Position numbers and translations under genes: made by a program
Notes under the pieces: generated by a model
Databases searched by the model: none
What the model was told of the DNA's origin: nothing
What the model saw: the letters and a program-made list of their open reading frames with translations, nothing else
Part shown: piece by piece, positions 1-10,262 of the stretch
Numbering within the stretch: the stretch's first letter is position 1
How the letters are laid out: every line of letters starts with the position of its first letter
NCBI GenBank assembly: GCA_949987705.1
Contig: OX465281.1
Coordinates: 226,890,224-226,954,223, forward strand
Length of the DNA: 64,000 bases
Source: Thereva unica
Taxonomy: Eukaryota > Arthropoda > Insecta > Diptera > Therevidae
Direction of reading: 5' to 3'

Positions 1-179
1 GGCATTAGAATTATCGAGTGCAATTGGATCCTAGCACGACACGACGAACGAGTGGTTGATCGGATTTAAGAACCTGGGGTTTGCTATCGACTCCTGGGAT
101 CCCATATTACTTTGCTTTTTAATAAAAAACCGAAACACTCATGCCCTATACGAGTCATTGGAATCACCGAAGGAAATAA
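1..179 (+). pseudogene. BEL/Pao-type gag relic, left part
   Basis: The plus strand translates as HDTTNEWLIGFKNLGFAIDS then WDPILLCFLI and YESLESPKE. This matches the pattern of the gag region of BEL/Pao LTR retrotransposons (DUF1759-like: helix, WDPIL motif, then W/YE.SL). It is cut off by the window edge and interrupted by the TIR element at 180. I saw no LTR. Confidence 0.55.
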
Positions 180-985
180 GTATAGTTGTTTTCAAACCTC
201 GTGACATCCCGCGCATCTTCCCCAGCTAAGCTCTTAAAAATGTTAAAAAGTTCAGACAAAAGCTTCACTTAACTCCTCCTATCAAATCACTTGCTGCCAT
301 GTAATCAGTCGCGACTGCGTATTGCTAAAGGGAGGTGTATTTTTCTGGGACTTCAATGATTATTTAAAAAATTTACAAATTATGACTGAAAAACACCCGT
401 TTTTATATATTTTTTTTATTTTAAGGTTTTTATATTTTACGCATATGCCACAGAAATAATTTGTAGTAATTTCTACTAAAAAAATACGATATTTGTGTTT
501 TTATCACTTTGATTACTAGATTTTTGACATTTTCCGCCAGTCGCAAGCGCGCTTCTGCCTGGGGAGGTTGTATTGCTTGCGGCTGCGGAGAACTTTCAAT
601 TTATGAATGAAAATGCTCATATCTTTAAAAGAAATTTTTCCAGCAATTCTTTTAATTTACTTTAAATTTAAGGATGAGAAATATTTAGCATAATTATAGT
701 AAAATTATGCTTATTACGATGGATAAACTGCCTTTGTTGAGCAGGAGTTTTACATGTATTTAAAAGCTCTGAAAAGCTCTGCTCAATACATATAAAGATT
801 ACTTAACTTTATTCATCCGGCATGCGCACATCCCTTCCCAAATTATTTTGTTGAGTTTTTTCTGCGTTTGTTGCCTTTTTAAGTTAAAAGAGGGGAAATG
901 ATAGAACAAATTTTATGAAATTGGGCAACGAGGTGCGCAGAACCCTTCAAATTATTTGTGTCACGGAGTTTGAAAACTTCTATAC
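180..985. mobile_element. TIR DNA transposon with Myb/SANT remnant, copy 1
   Basis: The ends are inverted repeats: GTATAGTTGTTTTCAAAC at the left and, read inward from the right, GTATAGAAGTTTTCAAAC, both followed by CTCGTGACA-like bases. The body is about 75-80 per cent similar along its length to the copy at 18481-19237. A minus-strand remnant corresponds to the Myb/SANT-like segment that is better preserved in copy 2. The insert splits a gag reading frame: joining the flanks gives SPKE followed by MKIFLTFLEHRF. Confidence 0.65.
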
Positions 986-1257
986 AATGAAGATATTCTT
1001 AACCTTTTTGGAACATCGGTTTCAAAGTTCGGAATCTTTTGGCCCTAATAATGCCCTATTGCTGAGTCCAGTTGAGCCTTCATCCCTCGTCATCACTCCA
1101 GAACCAAATATATCGTGTGAGGCGAAGTTCACTCGTTGTATTTCTGCAAATCATTCCTCGCACAAACACCAAAGCCACGAATCCAGATGGTCAAAAAACA
1201 TAATCTACGCCGGAACTGCCGCAAGAGCGGGCTTTATAGGTATATACATATGTATAT
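986..1257 (+). pseudogene. BEL/Pao-type gag relic, right part
   Basis: This frame continues from the relic at 1-179 once the TIR element is removed: MKIFLTFLEHRFQSSESFG, then a Cys/His-rich stretch (CEAKFTRCISANHSSHKHQS) that may be a decayed zinc-knuckle region. It is followed directly by LINE sequence. The assignment rests on the join and weak family resemblance. Confidence 0.4.
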
Positions 1258-2095
1258 CTACTTGCGACTTCGTTGTGGGTTTTACAAAGCACCTTCTCCA
1301 AAGCATCCATCGCTGTGGTGATTCGGGAATAGCTCCTCTACATATCTGTAAGCCTTTTGACTGATTATGGCAATTTGGTGTGTTGACCGAACTCCAAGCT
1401 CTTGGTATCGACTTTGTTCTTAATTTAGTCGTTCAATCAATTTAGTATAAGACCGTGTTTAATTTAAACCTCATACCACCTCACCTTCTATCTCACGCTC
1501 TTTTCCTAATATTTTTAAACGATCTGCTTTAAATCTCTTTTAATTCTGTGTTATGCCTATGCTTTCGACAACGAAAAATATGCCCTTGACCTTGTTGTCT
1601 ATTTGCTCGGGAACTAATGTCCACCTCTTTCAATCGAGACATGGAACTCATTTTCGACTTATTGGCAAGAATCGTATCAAAACGAAGTACTGTCTCATGA
1701 CTAGTAAAATCTGCAGCTGGCCCATTTGTTAACATCTTGGGTATAACTCTATTTGAGAATTTGCGATGGATTGACCACCTATTCCAAATCGCGAATTAAT
1801 AATGCCTACGATTTCTTAAGGCATGCAAATTTCTTTTTCCATCAGCAGCTAAGGCCACAATCTATCTACTAGCCCTCTATTTGATCTTGCCTCGAACACA
1901 GCTCATTTATCCTGACTGGAACCTCGAAAACCGCCTTAGTATGGATGGACAAGGTGTAAAACCTCCTTATCAAACTCGTTGCTGATGGCAGCTTTTGCGT
2001 CTTCTTAAACGTTTGAGGCACCGCATGCATGTAGCAACTTTGACCGAATGGTATCACTATAGCGACTGTTCCAATGAAATTATTGCTATCGTGCC
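1258..2095 (+). pseudogene. LINE family A reverse transcriptase relic
   Basis: The segment LLQSIHRCGDSGIAPLHICK parallels LNQSIHRFGESGLVALDISK of the intact ORF2 at 49442-52387. Further matches follow in order in shifting frames: the region around the catalytic FADD, the TKYCL segment, and FQIA followed by a decayed RCKFL and SRALKLIG-like end. Many stops and frameshifts show it is dead. Confidence 0.7.
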
Positions 2096-2263
2096 TGCAA
2101 AGGTAATATTCTCCCTAAGACTCCGCTAACCTATCTTGTCGACAGTACTAACATAGAAAATAAAGATCTTCAAAATGATGTGGCAGGTTGGTAACCTAAC
2201 TAGGTCGCTAACAGGCCAATTCTTAGTTGTGACGGGTCATAAGTCATAAGTAAATATAAAAAT

Positions 2264-3289
2264 CAGGGACTAAGAACGGAACGAAAACGAGAACGAAAGA
2301 ACGAAATTAACCGAATAATTCATAAGAACGAAAACGGAAACGAAAACGAAATTTTTATTTTTCGTTTATGATTGAAAACGTAATAAATAATTTCGGTTAC
2401 CGGTTTTAACCGGTTTTATGTATCGGGGATGCAAGGGTCTTCTATTCACGTTGGCCTTGGAAGCTCCCAGTTCTATTTCCCACTACTTTACCGAAGTATC
2501 TACTCGCACTCATTACTAGTGCTCCGCTATAAAGTAGGAGAACCGAAGGTGATCGCCAACCACTGAAATATAGGGGTGGACTGCTAACTGACAATGCGGA
2601 AGGCACCGTTTTTCTCCAGAATAAGAAAACGTTTTTTATGTAAAAAAAAATTTCTTCGAATTTAGAAGAAAATAAGTAATAAGATGTCTGTTATAATTCA
2701 TAGAAATAAATTTCCATCACTCATTTTTATTTATGAGCAGTTTTTTCATTAAATAAATGTATTTAGTTCAAAACTGTGACGGTTATTTCTCCTGTTTAAG
2801 GAACTTTTCAAAATAGCTCAAGTCTATTTTTTTCTAATTAAGTTTATATTGCTGACATGCGCTGATGATTAAAGTTAATTGGAATTTAACGTGGGAACGA
2901 GACAGCAATATTTTTTGGTGCCATATTTTTGTATAGGATTTTTGCTCATTTAGCAGTCCATTACTATATGTCAGTGCCGCTAACCAATCGCTCGCACATG
3001 CAGGGTATTCTCCTATTATTTAAGTTTTTAAAAGCATATGTTAATAATTTTTGCCAGCTATGACTAAAATTATGACAAGTGACATTTGTCAAATATAAAA
3101 AAATAAAAAAAGCATGTTGGCATACTTTTATTAGAAAATTAGTAAAAAACCGGTTTTAACCGTTATTTCATTTCGGTTCACGAAAACGAAAAACATATTT
3201 TTTGGGTGTGGACGAAAAGAACGAAAACGAAATTTTTCGTTTTCGTTCTGATCGGAAACGAACAAAATACTTTTCGTTTTTAGTCCCTG
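2264..3289. mobile_element. non-autonomous hAT-like element with 8-base TSD
   Basis: The element runs from CAGGGACTAAGAACG to CGTTTTTAGTCCCTG, so its TIR is CAGGGACTAA. An identical 8-base duplication ATAAAAAT flanks it (2256-2263 and 3290-3297), the hallmark of hAT elements. Both subterminal regions are filled with variants of GAACGAAAACGAAA and its complement. The 1026-base element has no transposase frame. Confidence 0.85.
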
Positions 3290-3453
3290 ATAAAAATATT
3301 AATCTTGAGACGAATCTTGTGACAAATCAGCTGTTTCTGATTCTCGGTGAAAAATCACAACATTCATCACTAGAATTCCACCACAATTGTGGTGAAAATG
3401 TGAAATGTCAAATGTTGTGAAATTCTTATGTCAATCATTAAACGAGCGCCAAC

Positions 3454-4289
3454 ATGGAAACAGGTAAATTTTTCTGCAAATTGTATGAAATTTGACTGGT
3501 TATAATATTTTTAAGTCTTTACAGAAGGAAAAAAGCCTTATCAGAAAACCTCCTCGGAGCAGCTGGAGTTTTTTCTCGAATTTTGCCGGAAACATCCAAA
3601 AATCCGGCAAAATAAAAATGACCCGTCCAACCTGAAGCGGATGCAAAATCTTTGGGGTGATTTGGCTGTAAGGTTAAACGCCCTTAAAGGTCCAACTAGG
3701 ACAGCAGTGAAATGGAAAGAGGTAAGGAAATACATTTTATCCCGGAAGAATCATTGGAAAGTGCAAGTTCGCTCGAGAGCTAGGAAGCAGAAAGTTGCCG
3801 CAAAATTGACGGGGGGTGGACCTCCATCGAACAGTTTGTCAGAGCTGGAGCAAAGGGCTTTGGAAACTTTCGATGGAGGTTTACTAATAGACGGGATTCC
3901 AAATGTACCATCTCTTGGAATGCAAGTACGTATGATGTTTTAAATGATTAGTTGCAATGCCTATTAAGAATTTTTTTTAGGAAATTGCTGATCAGATCCT
4001 GGAATGTGATGAGGAATCGTCAGCACAAATAATTGAATTAGAAGGATCGTTAATTGATTCAAGTTCCAATAATCTGGAATCCTTGCCATCACCATCTGCA
4101 ACAAAGTCAAGCCAGCTTGATAAAATGTTTCACAAAGCATGCGAGATGATAAAAAGTCGCCAAGAAAGTGACCGTTGTTTGCAACAACAACTTATAGAAC
4201 AACAGCAACAACTTCTCCAACAACAACATGTAACGGTCACAGCCTTAAAAGCCCTCACAGACGTAATTGCGGATATAAAAAATAAATAA
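3454..4289 (+). CDS. Harbinger Myb/SANT-like DNA-binding protein, intact
   Basis: Three exons (3454-3463, 3525-3925, 3981-4289) have consensus borders and join to an uninterrupted frame of 239 residues. The start ATGGAAACAG has A at -3. The N-terminal half is the Myb/SANT-like fold typical of Harbinger accessory proteins: EQLEFFLEFCRKHP, LWGDLAVRLNAL, GPTRTAVKWKEVRKYI and KLTGGGPPSN. A Gln-rich, probably coiled-coil C-terminus (QQQLIEQQQQLLQQQ) ends the protein. In studied Harbinger elements this partner binds the transposase and aids its nuclear import and DNA recognition. The frame is intact although the transposase next to it is broken. A host gene derived from such a protein (NAIF1-like) is an alternative, but the adjoining transposase favours the transposon origin. 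Confidence 0.8.
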
Positions 4290-4310
4290 AACTGTGAAAA
4301 TATAGGGTCT

Positions 4311-4409
4311 CTTCATGAATGCATGGTTTCAGTCATTTGCAAATATTCAGTAATTAAAAGTCTGTAGCTGAATACTTACAAATGACTGCAACCATGCATT
4401 TATGAACAG
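4311..4409. repeat. long imperfect hairpin between the two Harbinger genes
   Basis: TCATGAATGCATGGTTTCAG and its downstream partner, ending CTGCAACCATGCATTTATGAA, pair over about 40 bases per arm, including AGTCATTTGCAAATATTCAG against CTGAATACTTACAAATGACT. It sits just after the Myb stop codon. Confidence 0.6.
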
Positions 4410-4666
4410 GCCCACATTTAATTTTGAGTATTATGAAAAAACTTTGAGTACTGTGGATTTATAGTACAAATGCATGAAAATCCCACTTTTGTTAGTTTGC
4501 TGTGAAAGTTATATTTTATTTTGAATATTTTGAATTTTACAAATGTATGAAGAAGCCATGTTCTGTTAGTTTTCTGTGAAAGAATATTTATTTTGAATTA
4601 AGTAAAATAAAACGTAGTGTGAAAAAAATCTTGTTTTGTTAGTTTGCATGTTCTACAAATAAGGTA

Positions 4667-5860
4667 TTAATATATGTATGCTTCGCGTATTCTTTGGCCT
4701 TCTCTTGGGTTTTCGGTTACTACTGCATCAGATGGAACATCGATTCTGGAATTCTCATTGTTATCATCTTCTATTTCTACTTCAAAGTCTTCATCTAAAT
4801 GACCCTGAAGCAAGATGTTATGCAAAATTGCGCAAGTGTAAATTATTTTTGCAGCTTTTTATGACTGTAATGCAAGACCCTGTTTCTATGTAAGCAGCGG
4901 AACCGAGATTTGAGGACCCCGAAAGCACGTTCAATTACATTTCGGGCAGCAATTTGCATGGAATTGTATCTTCTCTCAGCAACACTTGAGGGATTAGCCA
5001 GAGGAGTAAGCAACCAAGGCTCCAATGGGTAACCGGAATCACCTAATATCCATGTAAAACTGCAGGCATTATGAGTTTGCATAAAATGCAATCGCACTGA
5101 TGATGTCGCCCAAATGCTCATGGCAGGATCCAGGGAATTTTGCGTTTACTGCAAGAAATTTCATTTTATGATCGCAAATCTGCAAAGGCAAAGATGTGAA
5201 TGTGTTAGTTTTCATGAGCCCAATAGAATTGTCAATAATTACAGCTTCTACGTTAACTGTGGTAATTCTTTCTGTTGAGGTAGACATGGGCTCGTGTTTG
5301 TAGATCACCAATATGAGGAGAAATAATGGCTACGTGTGTGCAGTCAATAGCACCGATAGTTCCTTTTATACCAAACTTTTCATAAAATCTATTAATACAA
5401 ATGTTCTATGAAATGAAATATGCTCACACGATCTGTATAAACGCTTACCCGAATTTCTTGATTAATTTTTCTTCAGAAGATCTTGGAAATACAATTTCAC
5501 TACTTTTAACTTTAGTGTAGTAATTTTGTCAATTGCACGACACACTGTGGACTGACTCACAGGAAATATGTATATAGTTGTTCCCAACGCATTTCTGATA
5601 GGATCCGTGAGCCAAGAAATACAGAACAGATAAAAACTGTAACGAAAACAATTCATGTAAATTTTTAAACGGCTAAATGCATACTGCAAATGGAAACGGA
5701 ATTAAGGATCTCTGCTTGTAATGTGGTTCCAACTCCTCAATTAATCTACAAGCTTGATGTTTGTTAAAGCGAAAGAATTGTTTCAAAATACTGTTCTGGA
5801 GTGCAAAGGGATCGCTATCATCTCTTAAAGTTCTGAGAAGCCGTGTTCGTCGCGTTCTAA
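4667..5860 (-). pseudogene. Harbinger (HARBI1-like) DDE transposase, frameshifted
   Basis: Reading the minus strand across frames gives, in order: TLRDDSDPFALQN, LIEELEPHYKQRSLIPFP, VSQSTVCRAIDKI, GTIGAIDCTHVAIISPHIGD (first catalytic Asp), CDHKMKFLAVNAKFPGSCH, ILGDSGYPLEPWLLTPL (second Asp) and RNVIERAFGVLKSRFRCL (catalytic Glu). The tail is NPREGQRIREAYIY and a stop. A one-base loss near 5110 and one extra A near 4850 break the frame. The stretch between NVEA and ICDHKMKF has GT...TTTGCAG borders and looks like a true intron. No start codon is evident upstream of 5860. Confidence 0.85.
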
Positions 5861-6130
5861 TACATCATATGTATAATAAAAATTTACAGTTTCTTCTTGT
5901 TTTAGTCAAATACTTACTTTTTCTGTTGTTTATAGCTCAACAAAACAAAAATTAATAAAATTTCTTCCATTATTATTATTTTATCATCCCTGTGACCAGC
6001 TCTATATGTCATCACAAGCCTGCGATTGTCATAACTTAAGACTGGCGCACGAGAATACGAAAAAGTCACAAATGCGACTCACCACGCCTTTATGACTTTG
6101 TTGTGATTTGTGATATGTCCCTCATGATTT

Positions 6131-7873
6131 GAGAATTGCGCTGTAAGTTTCAGGAAGAGGTAGTTCAGAAAAAATAACAAAAGAAGTGCGACTTTACTTT
6201 AACAATAGTGGAAGCTGTTATTTTTAAGATTTAGATAATAAAGAAATTTTACTTTTGCTCGTATTTATAACATAACAGAGGTTATTTCCGCATCCACCTC
6301 GCATTATATTTTTTTTTTATAATTGGACCATCTGTAAAATGTGTAATTAATCTGTAAAGTGTAGAAAACCGCCTGTGGGCTCTAGCCTAATGGTAACGCG
6401 TGGGTTCTAATGGTACCGCTAAGAAGAGCTAAAGGTAACTTTCTTCATAATCTTCTTTATAAAGATTCAGCTACGCTCGACTTCTGCCCTTCACATCAGG
6501 TGGTCATCCGGAACTATTGCCATAAAATTACTTTAATATGTCCTACAGGTGTAAAACTGAATTAGGTGAATTTAGTGGCAATTAAGCCATACCAAAGCCA
6601 GCTGTAAAAAATCTATTAAATATCCTATAAAAGCCTCGACTATTGCTTACTCGTTTCACAGAAGTAAAAGCGGAATTATTCATAGCATTCGGCTTCATAA
6701 AGTATGACGGAAGTGTACTTACTCTTACCCCCTTCAATTAGACTGCGGAGTTAATTGTTCAGTTATGCTTTATTACAGGCATTTTATGATTGTTTACGTG
6801 GAGCCCTGGCAGGGGGAAGGGGGCAAGGGCTGTGTTCGCCAGTTATTGAACTAGAAGGGACCCGATGTACCCTCCGGAATGAATTTTAATTAATGCTGAC
6901 GCTTGACGATGATTTATGTCAACATCAATTTTGCACTTTGAGGGCGTCGACGGGTGGATAACAAATTAGCATAAACAAATAAGTATGGCAACCTGCCTTT
7001 TTGTAGCTGTATCAACACTAAACAGTCACCCGTAGTCATTAGAAATTTTGCAACTTTAACAACACCAGGATGACTTTAAGATTCGCAAACTTCGTCTTCG
7101 GAATGAATCACAAAATAGAAAAAATGTGGAAACCCAGCAACGAACGAACTTTCCCAAGTCCCTGGCTACTTGTTATGCTACGAGTAGGAAAAGCGTGTCC
7201 GGGTGTCTTGGATATCCTTTCAGGAATTTCTCTGCTTCTCTCGACTCCATTATGTCAAAGGAATTGCAAATGAATTTTGTATTTTTGGGGGATGGGGGCG
7301 GTGCTCTCTTCCGTTCTGTCTGTTCACTGGTATGGCGACAACATCTGAATTTTGAAAAGGTCTCTTGTTCCGGATGAAAGTGAAATGTCGAGAAAAGCTT
7401 GAATTTATTTTAATTTTAGGTGAAAAAGCCTTTTCAATTAAGGTGCTCTATTATCACGTGCCTTATGATTACAGAGAAGCTTTGATGTCTTCAAGTAATT
7501 GTTGAAAATATCATCGTCTGATGCTGATGATGATAATACGTTTAACAGGTAATTTTCAATTCTATTATGTTTGGCAAGTCACTATGAATAGGCTTAAACT
7601 CGCTTCACTTGTAGAGTTACCTATATCTGTTCTACCGTCTAGAAGAGTTTCTTTCTAAAGAGGTAGACTACGAAATATGTTGAAACTTTAATTAAAGGTT
7701 CAAAAACAACAAAATGTACAGAAACTCATAGAAAATCAAGCCAAGTTCTTCACCATTGAACCACCTCAACAACCGTATGTATGTAATACCCCTGGTAACA
7801 CCTTACTTCCTTGATCTGATCGTCCTCACAGACTTTCTTTTCTAATCCCCTAAGCTAGATTAAGTGTAGGGGG
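6131..7873. other. no gene recognised
   Basis: This is AT-rich sequence with only short frames. An overlapping pair of plus-strand frames at 7070-7377 has no family resemblance. Nothing here is supported as a gene. Confidence 0.5.
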
Positions 7874-8276
7874 CCAGCGGGAAATTTTTCAAGCGCTGCC
7901 AAAAGCAGCAAAAATTTAGCGCTTCCAATTCATATGTTATGGAAGCTCTTTGGAAGCACGTACCCTATACCCCTATTTTTTTATTTGTTTTCCTCAAGTT
8001 CTCTTTTATTCCCCTTAGCTGAAAAATTTGTGGTTTTTATAATAATCACGCCAATTGTGAAATACTACTTTTGGTGAAAACCAAAGCTCCAGCAGCTTTC
8101 CAAGAGCTTCTATTTCCCAACTTCGATTGCGCTACTTCAACAACAAAATTTAAGCGCTTCACTGTAATGACATGCCTGTGTTAAAAGGAAGGGAATTGGG
8201 ATATGAATAAGAAGCGCGTTGACATTCCTTTTCAGCGCTTCAGAATTTGTTCAAAAGCGCTACAATTCCCTGCTGG
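7874..8276. mobile_element. MITE with CCAGC... inverted ends
   Basis: The left end CCAGCGGGAAATTTTTCAAG and the inward read of the right end, CCAGCAGGGAATTGTAGCGC, are inverted repeats. AGCGCTT motifs recur near both ends, as in the subterminal regions of hAT-type MITEs. I found no clear target duplication, so the superfamily is open. Confidence 0.5.
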
Positions 8277-8720
8277 AGACAACAGCACAATCGGAGGCCC
8301 AATTACACTTTTGAGCGGCATTTTCATACAACAGTTCGTGTTTCTTGGTGGTTGTTTAAACCAACTGTGGTGAATGTTGTTCATCTCCCTTCAATTACGG
8401 CAAGCGACGCTCATAAGGAGAGAAATGAAATATTGTTTTTCTACGGTTCCTTCGCGTTGCCTAATAATTGATGATTGCCTACTATTAATTGACACACCGC
8501 AAGGTTTTGAGGCTGGGGAGACCTCGGAGTAACTAAACTGGGCAGCCGGTCATCTGATCTCTGAAGTAAAGTTGAAAATCTGACGATGCATCTAAATTTG
8601 GAGCTCATTAAAGCAGTTTGTTTCCAGGTTTTCATTCGGTATTCAATGCCAGAAAAAGAAATAAAATAATCTTCATTCCTCATATCTACTTTCAGGAAGG
8701 CTCATAACTACTGTCTTCAC
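8277..8720. other. no gene recognised
   Basis: Short frames exist on both strands (8247-8471 plus, 8441-8683 minus) but show no motif. Nothing is supported. Confidence 0.4.
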
Positions 8721-8724
8721 GCAC

Positions 8725-9128
8725 ACCCCGATTTGGAAATTCGTTTATAATAAGAACAACTAGACTGTGAAATAACCTTCCGCAGACAGTATTCCCGAAC
8801 TTATACAACATCCAAGAGTTTAAACGCAAGGTTTATCGCCACCAGCTCCAACACCCCCCCAGACCCCCTAACTCAGTGGTTTCCAACCTTTTTGTACCTG
8901 CGCCCCCCTTTAAAAAAAAGTTGTTGCGCCCCCTTAATTTGGATTGTGGATTACGTATATACATATTTTGCTGATTCATTTTTTTGACACCTATCTAACT
9001 CATCGTATCCTTCTATCTATCATTCGATCTACGCTTACTACTGCACATTGAACCATGACGACTTGACGAACTGGTGGTACAATGGTACAAAGGGTGACGC
9101 CTGAGCTTAAACCATCACCTAAACAGGC
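8725..9128 (+). pseudogene. LINE family A 3' end relic
   Basis: The sequence follows the last 40 codons and the 3' UTR of the intact element at 49312-52387. TTCGTTTATAA, the CCGAAC-TTATACAACATCCAAGAG stretch and the CTCCAACACCC end of ORF2 are followed by the UTR block with ACCATGACGACTTGACG. It is truncated at its 5' end and ends near CCATCACC. Confidence 0.7.
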
Positions 9129-9130
9129 AA

Positions 9131-9618
9131 CATTTCTGGACCTGGCTGTGCTCCACTTGTGGCTGCGGTAGGTTTTTCCTTTTCAATCTTCTTTTTGGAA
9201 GAACCGCCTGGTATTTTTTCCTTCTGCGACTGCGGGAGTGGTTGATGTGTGACAGCCATTTGTTTTATTTCTCAAGGATAGTCTGATACTTGATCTTGCC
9301 AAGAATGAATATTAGACCAGTGCCAAAGCGCTTTTGAAAGGCTAAGAGCTAGAAAAATTCTTAACAGTATATGAATGGCAAGAAATTTAGGATAAATGGT
9401 ACATAAACAATGAAAAATGTAATTTTTTCGTCTCTTTCTTGTGTGAAATAATTGTTTAAACTATTTTTTTACATCTGAAACTGTTACATGAAGTTCCCTT
9501 GTAATATATTACATTAAATTTACAGTTTTGAACGACTTAAAAGCTTTATTTCAAAGAGAGTTAGGAGGTCTTTTTTCCTCAGAAATCGTAAAAAACACGT
9601 TCCTCCCCCCCCCCCCCC
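9131..9618. other. no gene; ends in a poly(C) run
   Basis: No coding signal is seen. A run of about 17 C (9602-9618) directly precedes a LINE relic. Confidence 0.5.
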
Positions 9619-9619
9619 C

Positions 9620-10262
9620 TTCCGGTCATCTCACCATCTCGGAGTTCCTCAAGGATCAATTCTTGGACCCGCTCTTTTCCTAATATTCTTAAATGTTCTG
9701 CTCTCAATCCCTTCCAACCCACAGCTCAGCTTCGCTGATGACAGTACCCTGCGTTATTCTTACGCTTTCGACAATTATAAGACAAGCACGTGGTAAACCT
9801 TGTCTTCACCATAGTGAATTTATGTCGTACTCTATCAACAGGGATATCAAACACATTCTTGATTAGAAGAAGTACTGTGTCATTACTTAAAAAACCTGCA
9901 CCGACCTTCCTTCTGTCTCAGTGGGAAAAACAAATTTTACACCTGATCCTTCTCTTAACATTTTGGGTATAGCTTTATCTGACGACTTGCAATGGAATGA
10001 TGACATATTCCAAATCGTTAAACAAGCATCCCAATGCCTAGGATTTCTTAAGAGATGCAAATTTCTTCTCCCACCAGCAGCCAGAACCACAATCTACAAA
10101 TCCTACGTTCTGCCCCGCCTTGAGTATAACTCATTTGTCTCGGCTGGAGCCTCGAAAGCATAGCTGGATAAAGTGCAAAGCAAAATAGAACATCTCGACT
10201 GTGGAATAATCTCCCACTGTCAGTTATCCTGAGCTCGTACAACACACCAAGATCGCCATCCT
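9620..10262 (+). pseudogene. LINE family A reverse transcriptase and C-terminal relic
   Basis: The frame reads GVPQGSILGPALFLIFLNVL and SFADDSTLRYSYAFD (reverse transcriptase motifs B and C). After a frameshift it reads ILGIALSDDLQWNDDIFQIV, SQCLGFLKRCKFLLPP and YKSYVLPRLEYNS. An internal deletion near 10190 then joins the WLDKVQS segment to the C-terminal TRLWNNLP-like segment. It matches the ORF at 49442-52387 throughout. Confidence 0.8.

Larger units (their letters stand above)
3298..6130. mobile_element. PIF/Harbinger transposon with two convergent genes
   Basis: A Myb-like gene on the plus strand and a DDE transposase remnant on the minus strand face each other, the standard two-gene layout of Harbinger elements. 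The outer limits are not precise. Related inverted stretches (TGAGACGAATCTTGTGAC at the left; a TGAGTCGCATTTGTGAC-like read inward at about 6060-6085) suggest TIRs, and AAGTCATAA occurs outside both. That would place the hAT element at 2264 inside the left end. Confidence 0.65.

Noticed and set aside
915..1364. A 149-residue host gene
   Set aside because: The frame runs across the end of the TIR element, a gag relic and a LINE relic; it is a chance fusion of transposon pieces.
6365..6420. A tRNA-like start (TAGCCTAATGGTAACGCG, then GGTTCTAATGG)
   Set aside because: A-box-like words only; no T arm or acceptor pairing could be drawn.
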